Source: Paenibacillus sp. J5C2022 (GTDB taxonomy: Bacteria; Bacillota; Bacilli; Paenibacillales; Paenibacillaceae). From it: DNA of 52,849 bases. The stretch's first letter is position 1. The number at the start of each line of letters is the position of its first letter. Where the stretch lies: the NCBI RefSeq assembly GCF_025567625.1, contig NZ_JAOQJC010000051.1:1-52849 (forward strand). The letters run 5' to 3'. The translations under genes and the position numbers were made by a program. This document shows positions 41,900 to 51,552 of this stretch, piece after piece. A model generated the notes under the pieces. That model worked only from the letters and a program-made list of their open reading frames with translations, was not told where the DNA came from and did no database searches.

Positions 41900-44134
41900 A
41901 TGTTCAGGAAAACCTGGTTTTATCGTTTGTTGTTGTCGTACATGCCGATCATCATCATTATCATCTCGTTCTTGTTCTTCGTCTTCTTCCAGATGCTTAG
42001 CGAGCAGCAACGGAAAGAAGCGATAGCAGCGAACAAGATGCTGTCGGAGCAAGCGATCAGACTAATCGACACACAGCTGAAGGCGATCGACCAGATGATC
42101 ATGATGGAGACGATCAACAATGCCGCACTGAACGCATTCTTCAGCGCAAAGCCGAACGATAACGTCTACATTAATATAAATGCGGACAAGCAGCTGGATA
42201 GATTGATGAACTACTATACATTAATTGATTCCATCTACCTGGTCCGCTTCAACGACCGGTTCGTCTTAAGCAACTCGACAACAAGCGATCTGGACGCCTA
42301 CCCGGATGCCGACTTCATCAAGCGGCATATGGAGCTGGTTATCTCCAGGCAATGGACGGGCGTCCGGACGTTCATGGAATTCCCGGTCATCGGTGACAAG
42401 CCAGTGATCAGCCTGGCCCGGGGTGTTCCCTTCCTGTCCGGCGAGAAGGGCATGATCGTCGTCAATATCGATGTGAAGGGGATTGCGTCGCTTGCGAGCG
42501 GGCTCTACGATTCGGAGACGAGCTTCATCAGGATCGTGGACGGGAACGGCGTTGCGTTGACGAAGGGCGCTTCCGAATCTGCCAGTGCCAGAACGTTCTC
42601 CAGCTATACGTCCGGTTATACGGGATGGACCTACGAGAGCGGACTCATGCAGGGACAATTCGTGAAGCTGATCTCTTCGCTATATAACGTATGGTTTATT
42701 ATCGGCCTTGTGATGATAGGCCTCGCGCTGCTGGGGGTCATCTTCGTCACCCGCCGCAACTCCAGACCGCTGGAGCAGATCGTCAGCCGCATCCGCGGCT
42801 ATACACAGCCGTCCGAGAGCCTCAATGCGAAGGAGAAAGGACGTATCGAGGAATTCTCCGTCATCGAGTCGGCGTTCGATCATCTGATCGGGGAATTCAA
42901 GCATTACGAACAGAAGCACAAGGAAGACTTGCTGTTGCGCCGCAATTACTTGTTCCAGCAGCTGGTGTCGGAGGGAGAGGCGAAAGCGATGGAGCGATGG
43001 GCGCGCGAAGCGGAAGACATGCTGCTGCCCGCTCCGGCAGACGCGCAGCTGCTGCTCGTCGCGGAGGTGGATCAGATTCATGCGTTCTGCGAGCGCTTCT
43101 CGCCGCGCGATCAGAGCTTGCTGAAGTTTGCACTTAGGCACATTATGGAGGAGATCGCGCTCGCTGAAGGGAAGAAGCTGTGGTGCGAATGGGTGACGCC
43201 ATCCTGTCTTGGCGTGATCATAGTCGATGCGGACCAGGAGGATGAGTCAGATATCCTCTCCATGATGGATAACGTCAGGCAGTGGACGATGCATCACTTG
43301 AAGTTCACGATTACGATTGGCGTCGGAGAGATGGCACGGAGCAGAGAGGATATCCCCCGTTCGTTCCGGAAAGCGCAGGAAGCGTTGAAGTACAAAATTA
43401 CGTTGGGTGAAAACCGGATTATTACGTGGGAGACGATCGCCAATCAGGAGCAGGTGGAAGTGTATGCGCATCTGCATGCGATCCGTTCCATCGTGCAATC
43501 GTTCCGCATGCTGGAAGACTGGAAGAGCAAGCATGACGAGCTGTTCCTTGAACTGAAGCAAGGGCTGCTGACGAAAGACGAGGTCCGCCATCTGATGAGC
43601 TATCTGATATATAGCCTTGGCAGGGAGATGGCTTCCATTAGCACGGCGGCGGAGGAGCTATGGGAATGCGATGGACTGCCGCAGCTTGGCGATTGCATGG
43701 AGAACGGTCAATCCGTCGATCAGATCGGCCGGCAATCGGGCGTCATCCTGCAGCAGCTATCCGATAAGCTCGGAGAATTGCAAGCGGGCAATCAGCATGC
43801 GGATACGATTCGGAGCATACGTCACTACTTGAAAGAAGAATATAGCAATCCGCTCTTGTCGCTTGATCATCTGGGGGAAGTGTACGGCCTCAGTCCGAAA
43901 TATCTCAGCAAATTGTTCAAGGAGGAGACGGGACAGAAATTCGTGGATTTCCTGATTGATATTCGGATGAAGGAAGCGGAGCGGCTGCTGCTTGAGACGG
44001 ATATGACCGTTCAGGAAGCGGCTGAAGGGGTAGGCTATACGAGCGCGATATCGTTCAGCCGGGTGTTCAAGAAGCTGAAGGGGCTGACGCCGAGCGAATT
44101 CCGCGAGCGGGAAGCCAGGAAGGGCGCTAGTTGA
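41900..44134 (+). CDS. Membrane-bound AraC-family regulator with extracellular sensor
   Basis: The 744-residue protein has helix 1 (about 10-32), an extracellular cache-like sensor (about 35-265), helix 2 (about 270-292), a HAMP-like cytoplasmic stretch, a middle domain, and C-terminal AraC helix-turn-helix motifs (LSLDHLGEVYGLSPKYLSKLF, then VQEAAEGVGYTSAISFSRVF, ending TPSEFRERE). This one-component plan occurs beside Paenibacillus oligosaccharide transporters. ATG 41900 follows GGAGGGC; earlier in-frame ATGs lack spacing. It probably controls the transporter and fucosidases downstream. A terminator separates them. Confidence 0.88.
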   Translation: MFRKTWFYRLLLSYMPIIIIIISFLFFVFFQMLSEQQRKEAIAANKMLSEQAIRLIDTQLKAIDQMIMMETINNAALNAFFSAKPNDNVYININADKQLDRLMNYYTLIDSIYLVRFNDRFVLSNSTTSDLDAYPDADFIKRHMELVISRQWTGVRTFMEFPVIGDKPVISLARGVPFLSGEKGMIVVNIDVKGIASLASGLYDSETSFIRIVDGNGVALTKGASESASARTFSSYTSGYTGWTYESGLMQGQFVKLISSLYNVWFIIGLVMIGLALLGVIFVTRRNSRPLEQIVSRIRGYTQPSESLNAKEKGRIEEFSVIESAFDHLIGEFKHYEQKHKEDLLLRRNYLFQQLVSEGEAKAMERWAREAEDMLLPAPADAQLLLVAEVDQIHAFCERFSPRDQSLLKFALRHIMEEIALAEGKKLWCEWVTPSCLGVIIVDADQEDESDILSMMDNVRQWTMHHLKFTITIGVGEMARSREDIPRSFRKAQEALKYKITLGENRIITWETIANQEQVEVYAHLHAIRSIVQSFRMLEDWKSKHDELFLELKQGLLTKDEVRHLMSYLIYSLGREMASISTAAEELWECDGLPQLGDCMENGQSVDQIGRQSGVILQQLSDKLGELQAGNQHADTIRSIRHYLKEEYSNPLLSLDHLGEVYGLSPKYLSKLFKEETGQKFVDFLIDIRMKEAERLLLETDMTVQEAAEGVGYTSAISFSRVFKKLKGLTPSEFREREARKGAS

Positions 44135-44176
44135 AAAAAGTTGGGCATGAGAAATCGGTTTGTACCGCAATGCGAG

Positions 44177-44206
44177 CAGCCTCGGACTTGGTCCGGGGCT
44201 GTTTTT
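44177..44206 (+). terminator. Terminator after the membrane-bound AraC regulator
   Basis: Stem CAGCCTCGGAC / GTCCGGGGCTG (44177-44187, 44191-44201; one G-T pair) followed by five T. Confidence 0.8.
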
Positions 44207-44227
44207 AATTAGTTTGCCTCCAATTCG

Positions 44228-44241
44228 GGAAAACGGTTTCA
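44228..44241. promoter_or_regulatory. Possible cre site before the Lpl-type transporter operon
   Basis: Read on the minus strand, TGAAACCGTTTTCC fits the CcpA consensus TGNAARCGNWWWCA at 12 of 14 positions. It lies about 80 bases before the first permease, suggesting carbon catabolite control. Confidence 0.5.
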
Positions 44242-44322
44242 TCAACGATTATTGTATCTTGTTCGGGCGTTTGCCCCACGCATAGAATGGCAATAGACAA
44301 GCGACGAAATGGAGGGGAAGGG

Positions 44323-45231
44323 ATGTTGCAGTACCATTACAAGAAGATGAGAAGACATTGGCAGCTGTATTTTGTCGTTCTCCTTCCGATGGCGTATCTC
44401 ATTATATTCAAGTACATTCCGATGGCGGGCATTGTTCTTGCATTTAAAGAGTACAACGTCATTCAGGGCATGTGGGGCAGCCCTTGGGCAGGCATGAAGT
44501 ATTTCAATCAGTTTTTCGAATCGCCCAACTTCTGGCTTTACATTAAAAATACGCTTGGGATCAGCTTGTACGGATTGCTTGTGGGCTTTCCCGCCCCCAT
44601 CATTCTGGCATTGGCGCTGAATGAGGTCGGCAACGGCTTGTTCAAGAAGACGGTTCAAATGGTCGCATATGCGCCTTACTTTATTTCTACAGTGATCATG
44701 GTCTCCATCCTGATCGTGACGTTGTCGCCCAATGTCGGCATCGTCAGCAAGTTTTTTGCCTGGCTGGGAGTAGAGAACACGAACTTTATGGGCATTCCGG
44801 GATTGTTCAAAAGTATATATGTGTGGTCGGACGTATGGCAATTCACAGGATATGGAGCGATTATCTATATTGCGGCGCTCGCGGGGGTCAATCCGGAGCT
44901 GTACGAGTCTGCCAAGGTGGATGGCGCCTCCCGTCTGCAGAAAATATGGAATATCGATATTCCCAGCCTCATTCCGGTGTCGGTCATTTTGATTATTTTG
45001 AATCTGGGCAACTTGATGAAGCTTGGCTTCGAGAAAATTTACTTGATGCAAAATCCGTTGAACTTGAGCACCTCGGAGGTCATCTCCACTTATGTGTACA
45101 AGGTAGGCCTGCTCAATTCCAGCTTCAGCTTCTCGACCGCAATTGGTCTGTTCAATTCCATCATTAACTTAATCTTGCTTATTCTGGTCAACTACATGGC
45201 GAGACGATTGTCCAATACCAGCTTGTGGTAA
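44323..45231 (+). CDS. Oligosaccharide ABC transporter permease, LplB type
   Basis: The 302-residue permease has helices from residue about 17 (WQLYFVVLLPMAYLIIFKYIPM) and the EAA loop YESAKVDGASRLQKIWNIDIP. The start region and FKYIPMAGIVLAFK motif are typical of LplB-type CUT1 permeases for longer oligosaccharides. ATG 44323 has GGAGGGG 5 bases upstream; the longer frame from 44287 is not supported. It is followed by its partner permease, binding protein and fucosidases. The operon encodes no ATPase. Confidence 0.93.
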   Translation: MLQYHYKKMRRHWQLYFVVLLPMAYLIIFKYIPMAGIVLAFKEYNVIQGMWGSPWAGMKYFNQFFESPNFWLYIKNTLGISLYGLLVGFPAPIILALALNEVGNGLFKKTVQMVAYAPYFISTVIMVSILIVTLSPNVGIVSKFFAWLGVENTNFMGIPGLFKSIYVWSDVWQFTGYGAIIYIAALAGVNPELYESAKVDGASRLQKIWNIDIPSLIPVSVILIILNLGNLMKLGFEKIYLMQNPLNLSTSEVISTYVYKVGLLNSSFSFSTAIGLFNSIINLILLILVNYMARRLSNTSLW

Positions 45232-45264
45232 AGGCAAATCGTCCAAGGGAAGGAGAATGGAACG

Positions 45265-46164
45265 ATGTTCAGACGTAACGCGATTCGAGAATCCAATGGC
45301 GACCGTCTATTTTTATACGGGGTATACGTCTTTCTAGCTATTGTGCTTATCGTTGTGCTTTTTCCACTCGTTTATATTTTCAGCTCGTCCTTCAGCTCGC
45401 CGCAGGCTGTTATCTCCGGCAAAGTGTGGTTATTACCGGTCGATGTGACATTGGCGGGCTACACGGCCATATTCAATAATCCGCAAATTGTGGTTGGCTA
45501 TATGAATTCACTCATTTATACGGTATCCGGAACACTTATTAATGTGGTCATGACCGTCATGCTGGCTTACCCGCTGGCACGCCGGACGTTCCACGGACGC
45601 AACCTCATTATGGTTATACTGGTCATTACGATGATGTTCGAGGGCGGCCTGATTCCTTATTACTTGCTGGTGAAAAATCTGCATCTGCTGGATACTCGCT
45701 GGGCGATGATCTTGCCGGGAGCGCTCGCTGTCTTCCAGGTTATCGTGGCGCGCACCTTCTTCCAGACGACGATACCCGACGAGCTGTCGGAAGCCGCCTC
45801 GCTGGACGGATGCAGCGATCTTCGCTTCATCTTCAGCATTGTGCTTCCGCTATCGAAGCCCATTATCGCAGTTATGACGCTCATGTATGCCGTCGGCCAT
45901 TGGAACGCTTATTTCGATGCGCTCATCTTCCTGAAGAGTCCGGAGCTGTTCCCCCTTCAGATCGTGCTTCGCAATATTCTCATACTGAACACGATCGACC
46001 CGACGATGATGATGAATGCCGATCGTATGCTGGCACAACAAGGGCTGAAGGATCTGCTGAAGTATTCGCTTATCGTTGTGGCGAGCGCCCCGGTCTTAAT
46101 CATCTACCCGTTCGTCCAGCGGCACTTTGTCAAAGGGGTTATGATCGGCAGTCTGAAGGGATAG
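45265..46164 (+). CDS. Oligosaccharide ABC transporter permease, LplC type
   Basis: The 299-residue permease has six helices and the EAA loop SEAASLDGCSDLRFIFSIVLP, ending HFVKGVMIGSLKG. It pairs with the LplB-type permease 33 bases upstream. AAGGGAAGGAG precedes the ATG. Confidence 0.93.
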   Translation: MFRRNAIRESNGDRLFLYGVYVFLAIVLIVVLFPLVYIFSSSFSSPQAVISGKVWLLPVDVTLAGYTAIFNNPQIVVGYMNSLIYTVSGTLINVVMTVMLAYPLARRTFHGRNLIMVILVITMMFEGGLIPYYLLVKNLHLLDTRWAMILPGALAVFQVIVARTFFQTTIPDELSEAASLDGCSDLRFIFSIVLPLSKPIIAVMTLMYAVGHWNAYFDALIFLKSPELFPLQIVLRNILILNTIDPTMMMNADRMLAQQGLKDLLKYSLIVVASAPVLIIYPFVQRHFVKGVMIGSLKG

Positions 46165-46270
46165 TATGCGGTGGGGCTTGAATTTCTGAGGGGAGGTGAG
46201 TTGTTTCCGTTTTTGGTTCAGGAATGGTCAAGCACAAGTTCGGGATTAAAAAAAGGGAGGATTCGACAAA

Positions 46271-48001
46271 ATGAAAAAGAAAAACCGGATCATGACTAGC
46301 ATGTTGGCCACATGGCTTATTATGGCTCTCGTACTCGGCGCATGCAGCTCGAGCAATGACAACAATAACGGTACAGGCAAGCAAGACGGCCAGAATGTAC
46401 AAAGCGGCGAGGACAAGAAGCCGGATGCTTCCAAGGACGATCTCTTCACTCCGGTGGGCGAGTATCCCATCGTGAAGGAGAAAATGACCATTAAAATGTT
46501 CGCGCCTCAGCTCGCCAGCATCGAAAATATGGCGACGAACACGTTCACCAAAATGCTGGAGGAGAAAACGAACATTCAAATCGATTGGGAGCTTGTACCC
46601 GATAATTCCTTGAACGACCGGAAGCAGCTTATGCTTGCCAGCGGCGACTATCCGGAGGTGATCCTGCACGGCAGTCTGACGAAAGAAGAGCAGATGAAGT
46701 TTGGCAAGCAAGGCGTCTTCATCCCGCTTAACGATCTGATCGATCAGTATATGCCGAACTTCAAGCAAGCGATGGAAGACTTGCCTTATCTGAAGAGCTC
46801 CATCACCGCACCGGACGGCAACATCTATGCACTGCCGCAAATCAATGAATGCTATCATTGCAACTTCGCACAGAAGCTCTGGATCAATCAGGCTTGGCTT
46901 GACAAGCTGGGATTGAGCATGCCGACAACGACCGATGAATTCTATGAAGTGATGAAGGCATTCAAGGAGCAGGACCCGAACGGCAACGGCAAAGCCGATG
47001 AAATTCCGTTGACGGGCTCCGACGATATGTGGGCGGGCAATATCGCCGCATTCCTGATGAACAGCTTCATTATCGACGATTATTCCTCGAAGGAGAGCGG
47101 AACGATGCTGCGCGTCGTAGACGGCAAGGTGGATCTGGTAGCGGATAAAGAAGAGTGGAAGCAAGGACTGCTCTATTTGAACAAATTGTACAAAGAAGGT
47201 CTGATCGATCCTGCATCATTCACACAGAATGCCGATGCGATCAACCAGCTTGGCAATCGGGAGCCGGATAATGTATTGGGTGCAATTACGACGGCGCTGA
47301 TCAGCTATGCGCTTAGCCCGGACGACGACCATCCGCGCCATAAGGAATATGTAACTGTTCCGCCGCTGAAAGGGCCGAACGGCGTTCAGCAAGCGAGCTA
47401 CTTCGGCGGCGTCGGCAATTCGCAGATGGCCATTACCAATAAAGCGACTAAGGAGCAACAGATTGCAGCTGTCCGGCTGGCGGACTACTTGTATACAGAG
47501 GAAGCGATCGTTCAGCAGGAGCGCGGCGTTGAAGGCGTCAATTGGCGCAAGGCGGAAGCGGGCGAGTTGGATATGAACGGGGATCAGGCGAAGTATTATC
47601 TCATTCCGCAAGAGGAAGTAAAGCCGACGCATAACGACGGCTGGGAGCAGATCGGGCCATCGCTGCGCACGTACCAATATCGCGATTCCTGGGTAGCGCT
47701 GCAGGACCCGATGGCGGAAGGCGCCTACGAGGTGCGGCTGAAGCGGGAATCTGCGAAGTATGAACCGTACCAGTCGGCGGAGATGTACCCGACCAGCGTC
47801 TTCATTCCGTTGGAGGATGCGGAGATTGCGGCGCAACTGCGTACGACAATCCGGGACTACGTCACGTCCAACATGGCACAGTTTATTACCGGCAGCAAGG
47901 ATATCGAGAAGGATTGGGAGAATTATGTAAAAGGCTTCGACGGTCTCCAGGTGGATAAATACAAGGAAGTCTATCAGAGAGGACTGTCGGGCTCAAACTA
48001 G
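46271..48001 (+). CDS. Oligosaccharide-binding lipoprotein, LplA type
   Basis: The 576-residue precursor has lipobox LGAC (Cys25), a Gly/Asn/Gln/Asp linker, then a large binding domain beginning KMTIKMFAPQLASIENMATN. Length over 500 residues is usual for LplA-type proteins that capture oligosaccharides. It is encoded after both permeases, with GGGAGG upstream. The adjacent fucosidases suggest fucosylated glycans as ligands, but this is inferred from gene order. Confidence 0.92.
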   Translation: MKKKNRIMTSMLATWLIMALVLGACSSSNDNNNGTGKQDGQNVQSGEDKKPDASKDDLFTPVGEYPIVKEKMTIKMFAPQLASIENMATNTFTKMLEEKTNIQIDWELVPDNSLNDRKQLMLASGDYPEVILHGSLTKEEQMKFGKQGVFIPLNDLIDQYMPNFKQAMEDLPYLKSSITAPDGNIYALPQINECYHCNFAQKLWINQAWLDKLGLSMPTTTDEFYEVMKAFKEQDPNGNGKADEIPLTGSDDMWAGNIAAFLMNSFIIDDYSSKESGTMLRVVDGKVDLVADKEEWKQGLLYLNKLYKEGLIDPASFTQNADAINQLGNREPDNVLGAITTALISYALSPDDDHPRHKEYVTVPPLKGPNGVQQASYFGGVGNSQMAITNKATKEQQIAAVRLADYLYTEEAIVQQERGVEGVNWRKAEAGELDMNGDQAKYYLIPQEEVKPTHNDGWEQIGPSLRTYQYRDSWVALQDPMAEGAYEVRLKRESAKYEPYQSAEMYPTSVFIPLEDAEIAAQLRTTIRDYVTSNMAQFITGSKDIEKDWENYVKGFDGLQVDKYKEVYQRGLSGSN

Positions 48002-48020
48002 CCTGGGAAGGTGTGTTTAT

Positions 48021-49274
48021 GTGTTGAATACAAGTACAGTGAAACCTACGGCCAGACAACTGGCTTTTCAAGATTGGGAATTTGGATTGTTCGTGCATTT
48101 CGGCCTTCGAACCTTCTATGAAGGCTATGCGGATTTCGATGAGAGGCCGATGTCGCCCGAAGCGTTCCGGCCGGATGGGCTGGACTGCGAGCAATGGATT
48201 CGCTCGGCGAAGGAAGCGGGCATGCAATATGCGGTATTGACGGCGAAGCATCACGACGGCTTCTCCAACTGGCCGACGGCATACAGCAGCTTCAGCGTTG
48301 CGGCATCGCCATGGAAGGACGGGAAGGGGGATGTCGTGGGCGAATTTGTGGCTGCTTGCCGCAAATACGATGTAAAGCCTGGCTTGTATTACTCTCCCTT
48401 CGACGGCTCAGCGGACTTCTATGCCGCTGACGCCAAGTCCTATGACGATTACTTCGTGAACCAGATTACCGAACTGCTGACGGACTATGGCGATATCGAC
48501 ATCCTGTGGTTCGACGGCTGCGGCTCGGAAGGACATGAGTATGATTGGCCCAGAATTATTCGGGAGATCAGACGCATGCAGCCGAACATCCTCATCTTCA
48601 ATATGGGCGATCCCGACTTCCGCTGGGTGGGGAACGAAGACGGCATCGCGCCGGTCCCATGCTGGAACGTGGTGGACTCCACAGATTTCTCCATATTGAC
48701 GGAGGAGAAGGAGAAGCTGGACGGCCCGTTATGGCTGCCTGCGGAATGCGATGTGCAGATGCGCTCGAACTGGTTCTACAGCGAGCATGATGAGCACACG
48801 CTCAAGAGCAGGGATGAGCTGGTTGGATTGTACTACCAGTCGATCGGACGGGGCTGCAATCTGCTGCTCAATATCGGGCCTGACCGTGAAGGGCTGCTGC
48901 CGGCTCCGGACGTAGATCGATTGAAGGAGCTCGGCAAGGAAATCGAACGGCGATTCGGGAGCCCAGTCGCCACATTGGAGCAATGCGAGCGCAACGGGAA
49001 TCAGTGGATATACCGCACGGATACGGCGCATTTGTTGGATCATATTGTGGTGCAGGAAGATTTGACGGAAGGCGAGTTCATCCGCTCTTATAAAATTACG
49101 ATTATTACGAGCAAGTCGCATCGAGCGGAGACGGTGTATGAAGGCCGCAATATCGGGCACAAGGCGATCATCCGGCTGCCGGCCGTGAAGGTGCGGGGCG
49201 TAATATTGGAAGTGACGGAAGCCGACAGAGAGCCTGCGATACGCTCGCTCTCCTTCCATTATGCGGGGGAGTAG
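48021..49274 (+). CDS. Alpha-L-fucosidase, glycoside hydrolase family 29
   Basis: The 417-residue enzyme starts at GTG 48021 (GGGAAGGTGTG upstream). It has the GH29 barrel: FGLFVHFGLRTFYEG near 21-35, TAKHHDGFSNWPT (75-86), and DIDILWFDGCG, with Asp165 as the expected nucleophile. GCNLLLNIGPDREG (near 276-289) is the other family landmark. There is no signal peptide, so it acts inside the cell on imported glycans. It follows the binding-protein gene by 19 bases and a second GH29 gene follows. Confidence 0.92.
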   Translation: MLNTSTVKPTARQLAFQDWEFGLFVHFGLRTFYEGYADFDERPMSPEAFRPDGLDCEQWIRSAKEAGMQYAVLTAKHHDGFSNWPTAYSSFSVAASPWKDGKGDVVGEFVAACRKYDVKPGLYYSPFDGSADFYAADAKSYDDYFVNQITELLTDYGDIDILWFDGCGSEGHEYDWPRIIREIRRMQPNILIFNMGDPDFRWVGNEDGIAPVPCWNVVDSTDFSILTEEKEKLDGPLWLPAECDVQMRSNWFYSEHDEHTLKSRDELVGLYYQSIGRGCNLLLNIGPDREGLLPAPDVDRLKELGKEIERRFGSPVATLEQCERNGNQWIYRTDTAHLLDHIVVQEDLTEGEFIRSYKITIITSKSHRAETVYEGRNIGHKAIIRLPAVKVRGVILEVTEADREPAIRSLSFHYAGE

Positions 49275-49359
49275 AGCGTTGGCTACGTAGAGCTTGAATA
49301 GCGGCCGCGGCGGCGATCGGCACTCGTTCGCAGTTCATCTACAGTTGGAGGGAAAGCTT

Positions 49360-51024
49360 ATGGCGGAAGCGCAGCAGGCGCAACAAGAGCAGCAGGAACA
49401 AGAGCAACACGGACAAGAGCAGCACGGACAAGAGCAGCAGGGACAAGAGCAACACGGACAAGAGCAACAGGAACAAGAGCAGCAGGGACAAGAGCAGCAC
49501 GGACAAGAGCAGCAGGAACAAGAGCAGCACGGACAAGAGCAACACGGACAAGAGCAGCAGGGACAAGAGCAGCACGGACAAGAGCAGCAGGGACAAGAGC
49601 AGCAGGGACAAGAGCAGCAGGAATACGAAGAGCAAGAAGGCGTTCAGGAAGGCGTCCATTCCTTCAGCAGCGAGAAAGAGTGGATCAAGCCTGACAACGA
49701 GCAGACATTGGAGCGGCTGGAATGGTTCAAGGACCAGAAGCTTGCCCTGATGATGCATTGGGGACCTTATTCCCAGCTGGGCATCGTGGAGTCTTGGGCG
49801 CTTAGCGACGAGGATGAGGAATGGTCGCGCAATGGCATCGATTGGGAAGTGGACGGGGAACAGTTCAAGCAGCAGTATTTCGGCTTGAATGAGACGTTCA
49901 ATCCCATTCGCTTCCAGCCGGAACTGTGGGCGGAGCTCGCCGCGGACAATGGGTTCAAGTATTTGATCTTTACGACCAAGCATCACGACGGCTTCTGTAT
50001 GTGGGATACAAAGACGACAGACTATCGCATAACCGATAAGAAGGTGCCGTTCCATCGTCATCCGAAGGCGGATATATGCAGACATCTATTCGATGCTTTC
50101 CGGGAGAAGGGGCTTCCGATCGCGGCCTACTTCTCCAAAGCGGACTGGCATACGCCCCATTATTGGGCTCCCGGGATGGAACGAAGCGAGACGACCTGGC
50201 GTGGACCGTCCTACGATCCGCAGCAGCATCCGGAACTGTGGGAGCAATTCGTGCAATTCACCCATGCTCAGCTCGAGGAATTGTTGACGGAGTATGGGCG
50301 TATCGATATTCTGTGGCTGGATGCTGGCTGGGTAAGGGCAGGACGCTTGGGACAAGATATCAGGTTAGGCGAGGCTGTGGAGCGGGCCCGCCAAGCCGGA
50401 CAGCCATGGCTTCTATCGGCGGATCGGACGGTAGGCGGTCCGTATGAGAATTACGTGACGCCGGAGCAGACGATTCCGGAGCACCCCATGAGTATTCCAT
50501 GGGAGAGCTGTATTACGATGGGAACGTCATTCTCCTTCCGCTATGAGGACGAGTATAAGCCGCTTCGCCAATTGGTTCATATGCTGGTAGAAGTCGTGGC
50601 CAAGGGCGGCAATCTGGCTCTGAACGTCGGCCCGCAGCCGGACGGACGACTGCCGGAAGGGGCCATCCGGAGGATGAAGGAGCTTGGCGCCTGGCTGAAG
50701 GTGTATGGCGAATCCATCTACGGCACGCGCATATGCGCCCCGTATTACACCGGCGAATGGGCCTTTACTTGCAAAGGTTCCGATGTGTACGGCTTCCACC
50801 TGCATCCTTCCGAGGATAGCATCTTAACAGAGTGGGTGGAACTCCCTTATAAGGAAGAAGTGAGTGAAGTTGTGCTGCTGGGAGAGACTCCGGTTGCGTT
50901 GGAATGGAAGAGGGAAGACGAGGGAATAGCCGTCAGATTGCCGGAGTCCCAGTTGCAAGGACCGGCACCCGTTGCTCATGTATTTCGCCTGTCGCATCGT
51001 ATGCAACCGATAGGGGAACGCTAA
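49360..51024 (+). CDS. Second alpha-L-fucosidase (GH29) with N-terminal Gln-rich pentapeptide repeats
   Basis: The 554-residue protein starts at ATG 49360 (GGAGGG 7 bases upstream). Residues 12-86 are fifteen pentapeptides of the type [HQ]-[GE]-Q-E-Q. The GH29 barrel follows: LALMMHWGPYSQLG near 128-141, TKHHDGFCMWDT (206-217), and DILWLDAGW, with candidate nucleophile Asp321. GNLALNVGPQPDGRLPEGA lies further on. There is no signal peptide. It is distinct from the GH29 encoded just upstream (85-base gap) and probably has a different linkage specificity. The repeat tail is encoded by a 15-bp minisatellite. Confidence 0.9.
   Translation: MAEAQQAQQEQQEQEQHGQEQHGQEQQGQEQHGQEQQEQEQQGQEQHGQEQQEQEQHGQEQHGQEQQGQEQHGQEQQGQEQQGQEQQEYEEQEGVQEGVHSFSSEKEWIKPDNEQTLERLEWFKDQKLALMMHWGPYSQLGIVESWALSDEDEEWSRNGIDWEVDGEQFKQQYFGLNETFNPIRFQPELWAELAADNGFKYLIFTTKHHDGFCMWDTKTTDYRITDKKVPFHRHPKADICRHLFDAFREKGLPIAAYFSKADWHTPHYWAPGMERSETTWRGPSYDPQQHPELWEQFVQFTHAQLEELLTEYGRIDILWLDAGWVRAGRLGQDIRLGEAVERARQAGQPWLLSADRTVGGPYENYVTPEQTIPEHPMSIPWESCITMGTSFSFRYEDEYKPLRQLVHMLVEVVAKGGNLALNVGPQPDGRLPEGAIRRMKELGAWLKVYGESIYGTRICAPYYTGEWAFTCKGSDVYGFHLHPSEDSILTEWVELPYKEEVSEVVLLGETPVALEWKREDEGIAVRLPESQLQGPAPVAHVFRLSHRMQPIGER
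49393..49617 (+). repeat. 15 in-frame copies of a 15-bp coding minisatellite
   Basis: The unit is close to CACGGACAAGAGCAG. Amino-acid variants are HGQEQ, QGQEQ and QEQEQ. Because 15 is divisible by 3, gain or loss of units keeps the fucosidase frame. Neighbouring copies are nearly identical at DNA level, which suggests recent slippage or unequal exchange. Confidence 0.93.
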
Positions 51025-51056
51025 CGCTCATATACGTTAGCAGGAAGGGTGACGGT

Positions 51057-51515
51057 GTGGCCAATCGAGGATTAGGTACAGCGCTGGCTGCGGTCGGCAT
51101 TGCGCAATTGCTCAAAATACCGTGTCATTACAAGGAGTCGGGAGAATGGAAGCCAGGGAAGATTATCGGTTCCGGCGGCATGCCCAGCTCCCATTCCAGC
51201 GGAGTGACGGCGCTGGCCGCCTACACTGCGATGAAGCATGGCGTCAAGACGCCTGAGTTCGCGATTGCATCCATGCTTGGCATTATCGTCATGTACGATG
51301 CGATGAATATTCGCAGACATGCGGGAGAGATCGCGATCCAGGTGAACGATCTGGATGCGGATGTGGAGCAGCTTGCCGGCCATCATCCCGGCATCTATCA
51401 CAAGCGCCGAAGCGAGAAGCTGAAGGAATCGCTCGGCCACCAGCCAAGAGAAGTTGCAGCGGGCGCTCTGCTTGGCGCAGTCGTCGGCGCTCTCGGCGCG
51501 ATCACATCGCGATAG
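51057..51515 (+). CDS. DUF212 (divergent PAP2-related) membrane protein
   Basis: The 152-residue protein has the DUF212/divergent PAP2 pattern: a first helix (LGTALAAVGIAQLLKI), then GGMPSSHSSGVTALAAYTA (near 41-59), FAIASMLGIIVMYDAMNIRRHAGE, and GHQPREVAAGALLGAVVGAL at the end. The GxMPSSHS motif resembles the phosphatase catalytic loop of PAP2 enzymes, but activity is unproven. GTG 51057 has AGGAAGGGTGA upstream; the longer open frame from 50904 overlaps the fucosidase. No operon partner is apparent. Confidence 0.88.
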   Translation: MANRGLGTALAAVGIAQLLKIPCHYKESGEWKPGKIIGSGGMPSSHSSGVTALAAYTAMKHGVKTPEFAIASMLGIIVMYDAMNIRRHAGEIAIQVNDLDADVEQLAGHHPGIYHKRRSEKLKESLGHQPREVAAGALLGAVVGALGAITSR

Positions 51516-51552
51516 CTTGCAGCGTTCCCGAAGGTCCCAACGATGCAGAAAC

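Noticed and set aside
49339..50085. 248-codon minus-strand Leu/Ser-rich frame opposite the pentapeptide tract
   Set aside because: The apparent Leu-rich repeat protein is the complement of the Gln/Glu codons of the fucosidase tract; the fucosidase has the ribosome site and catalytic domain.
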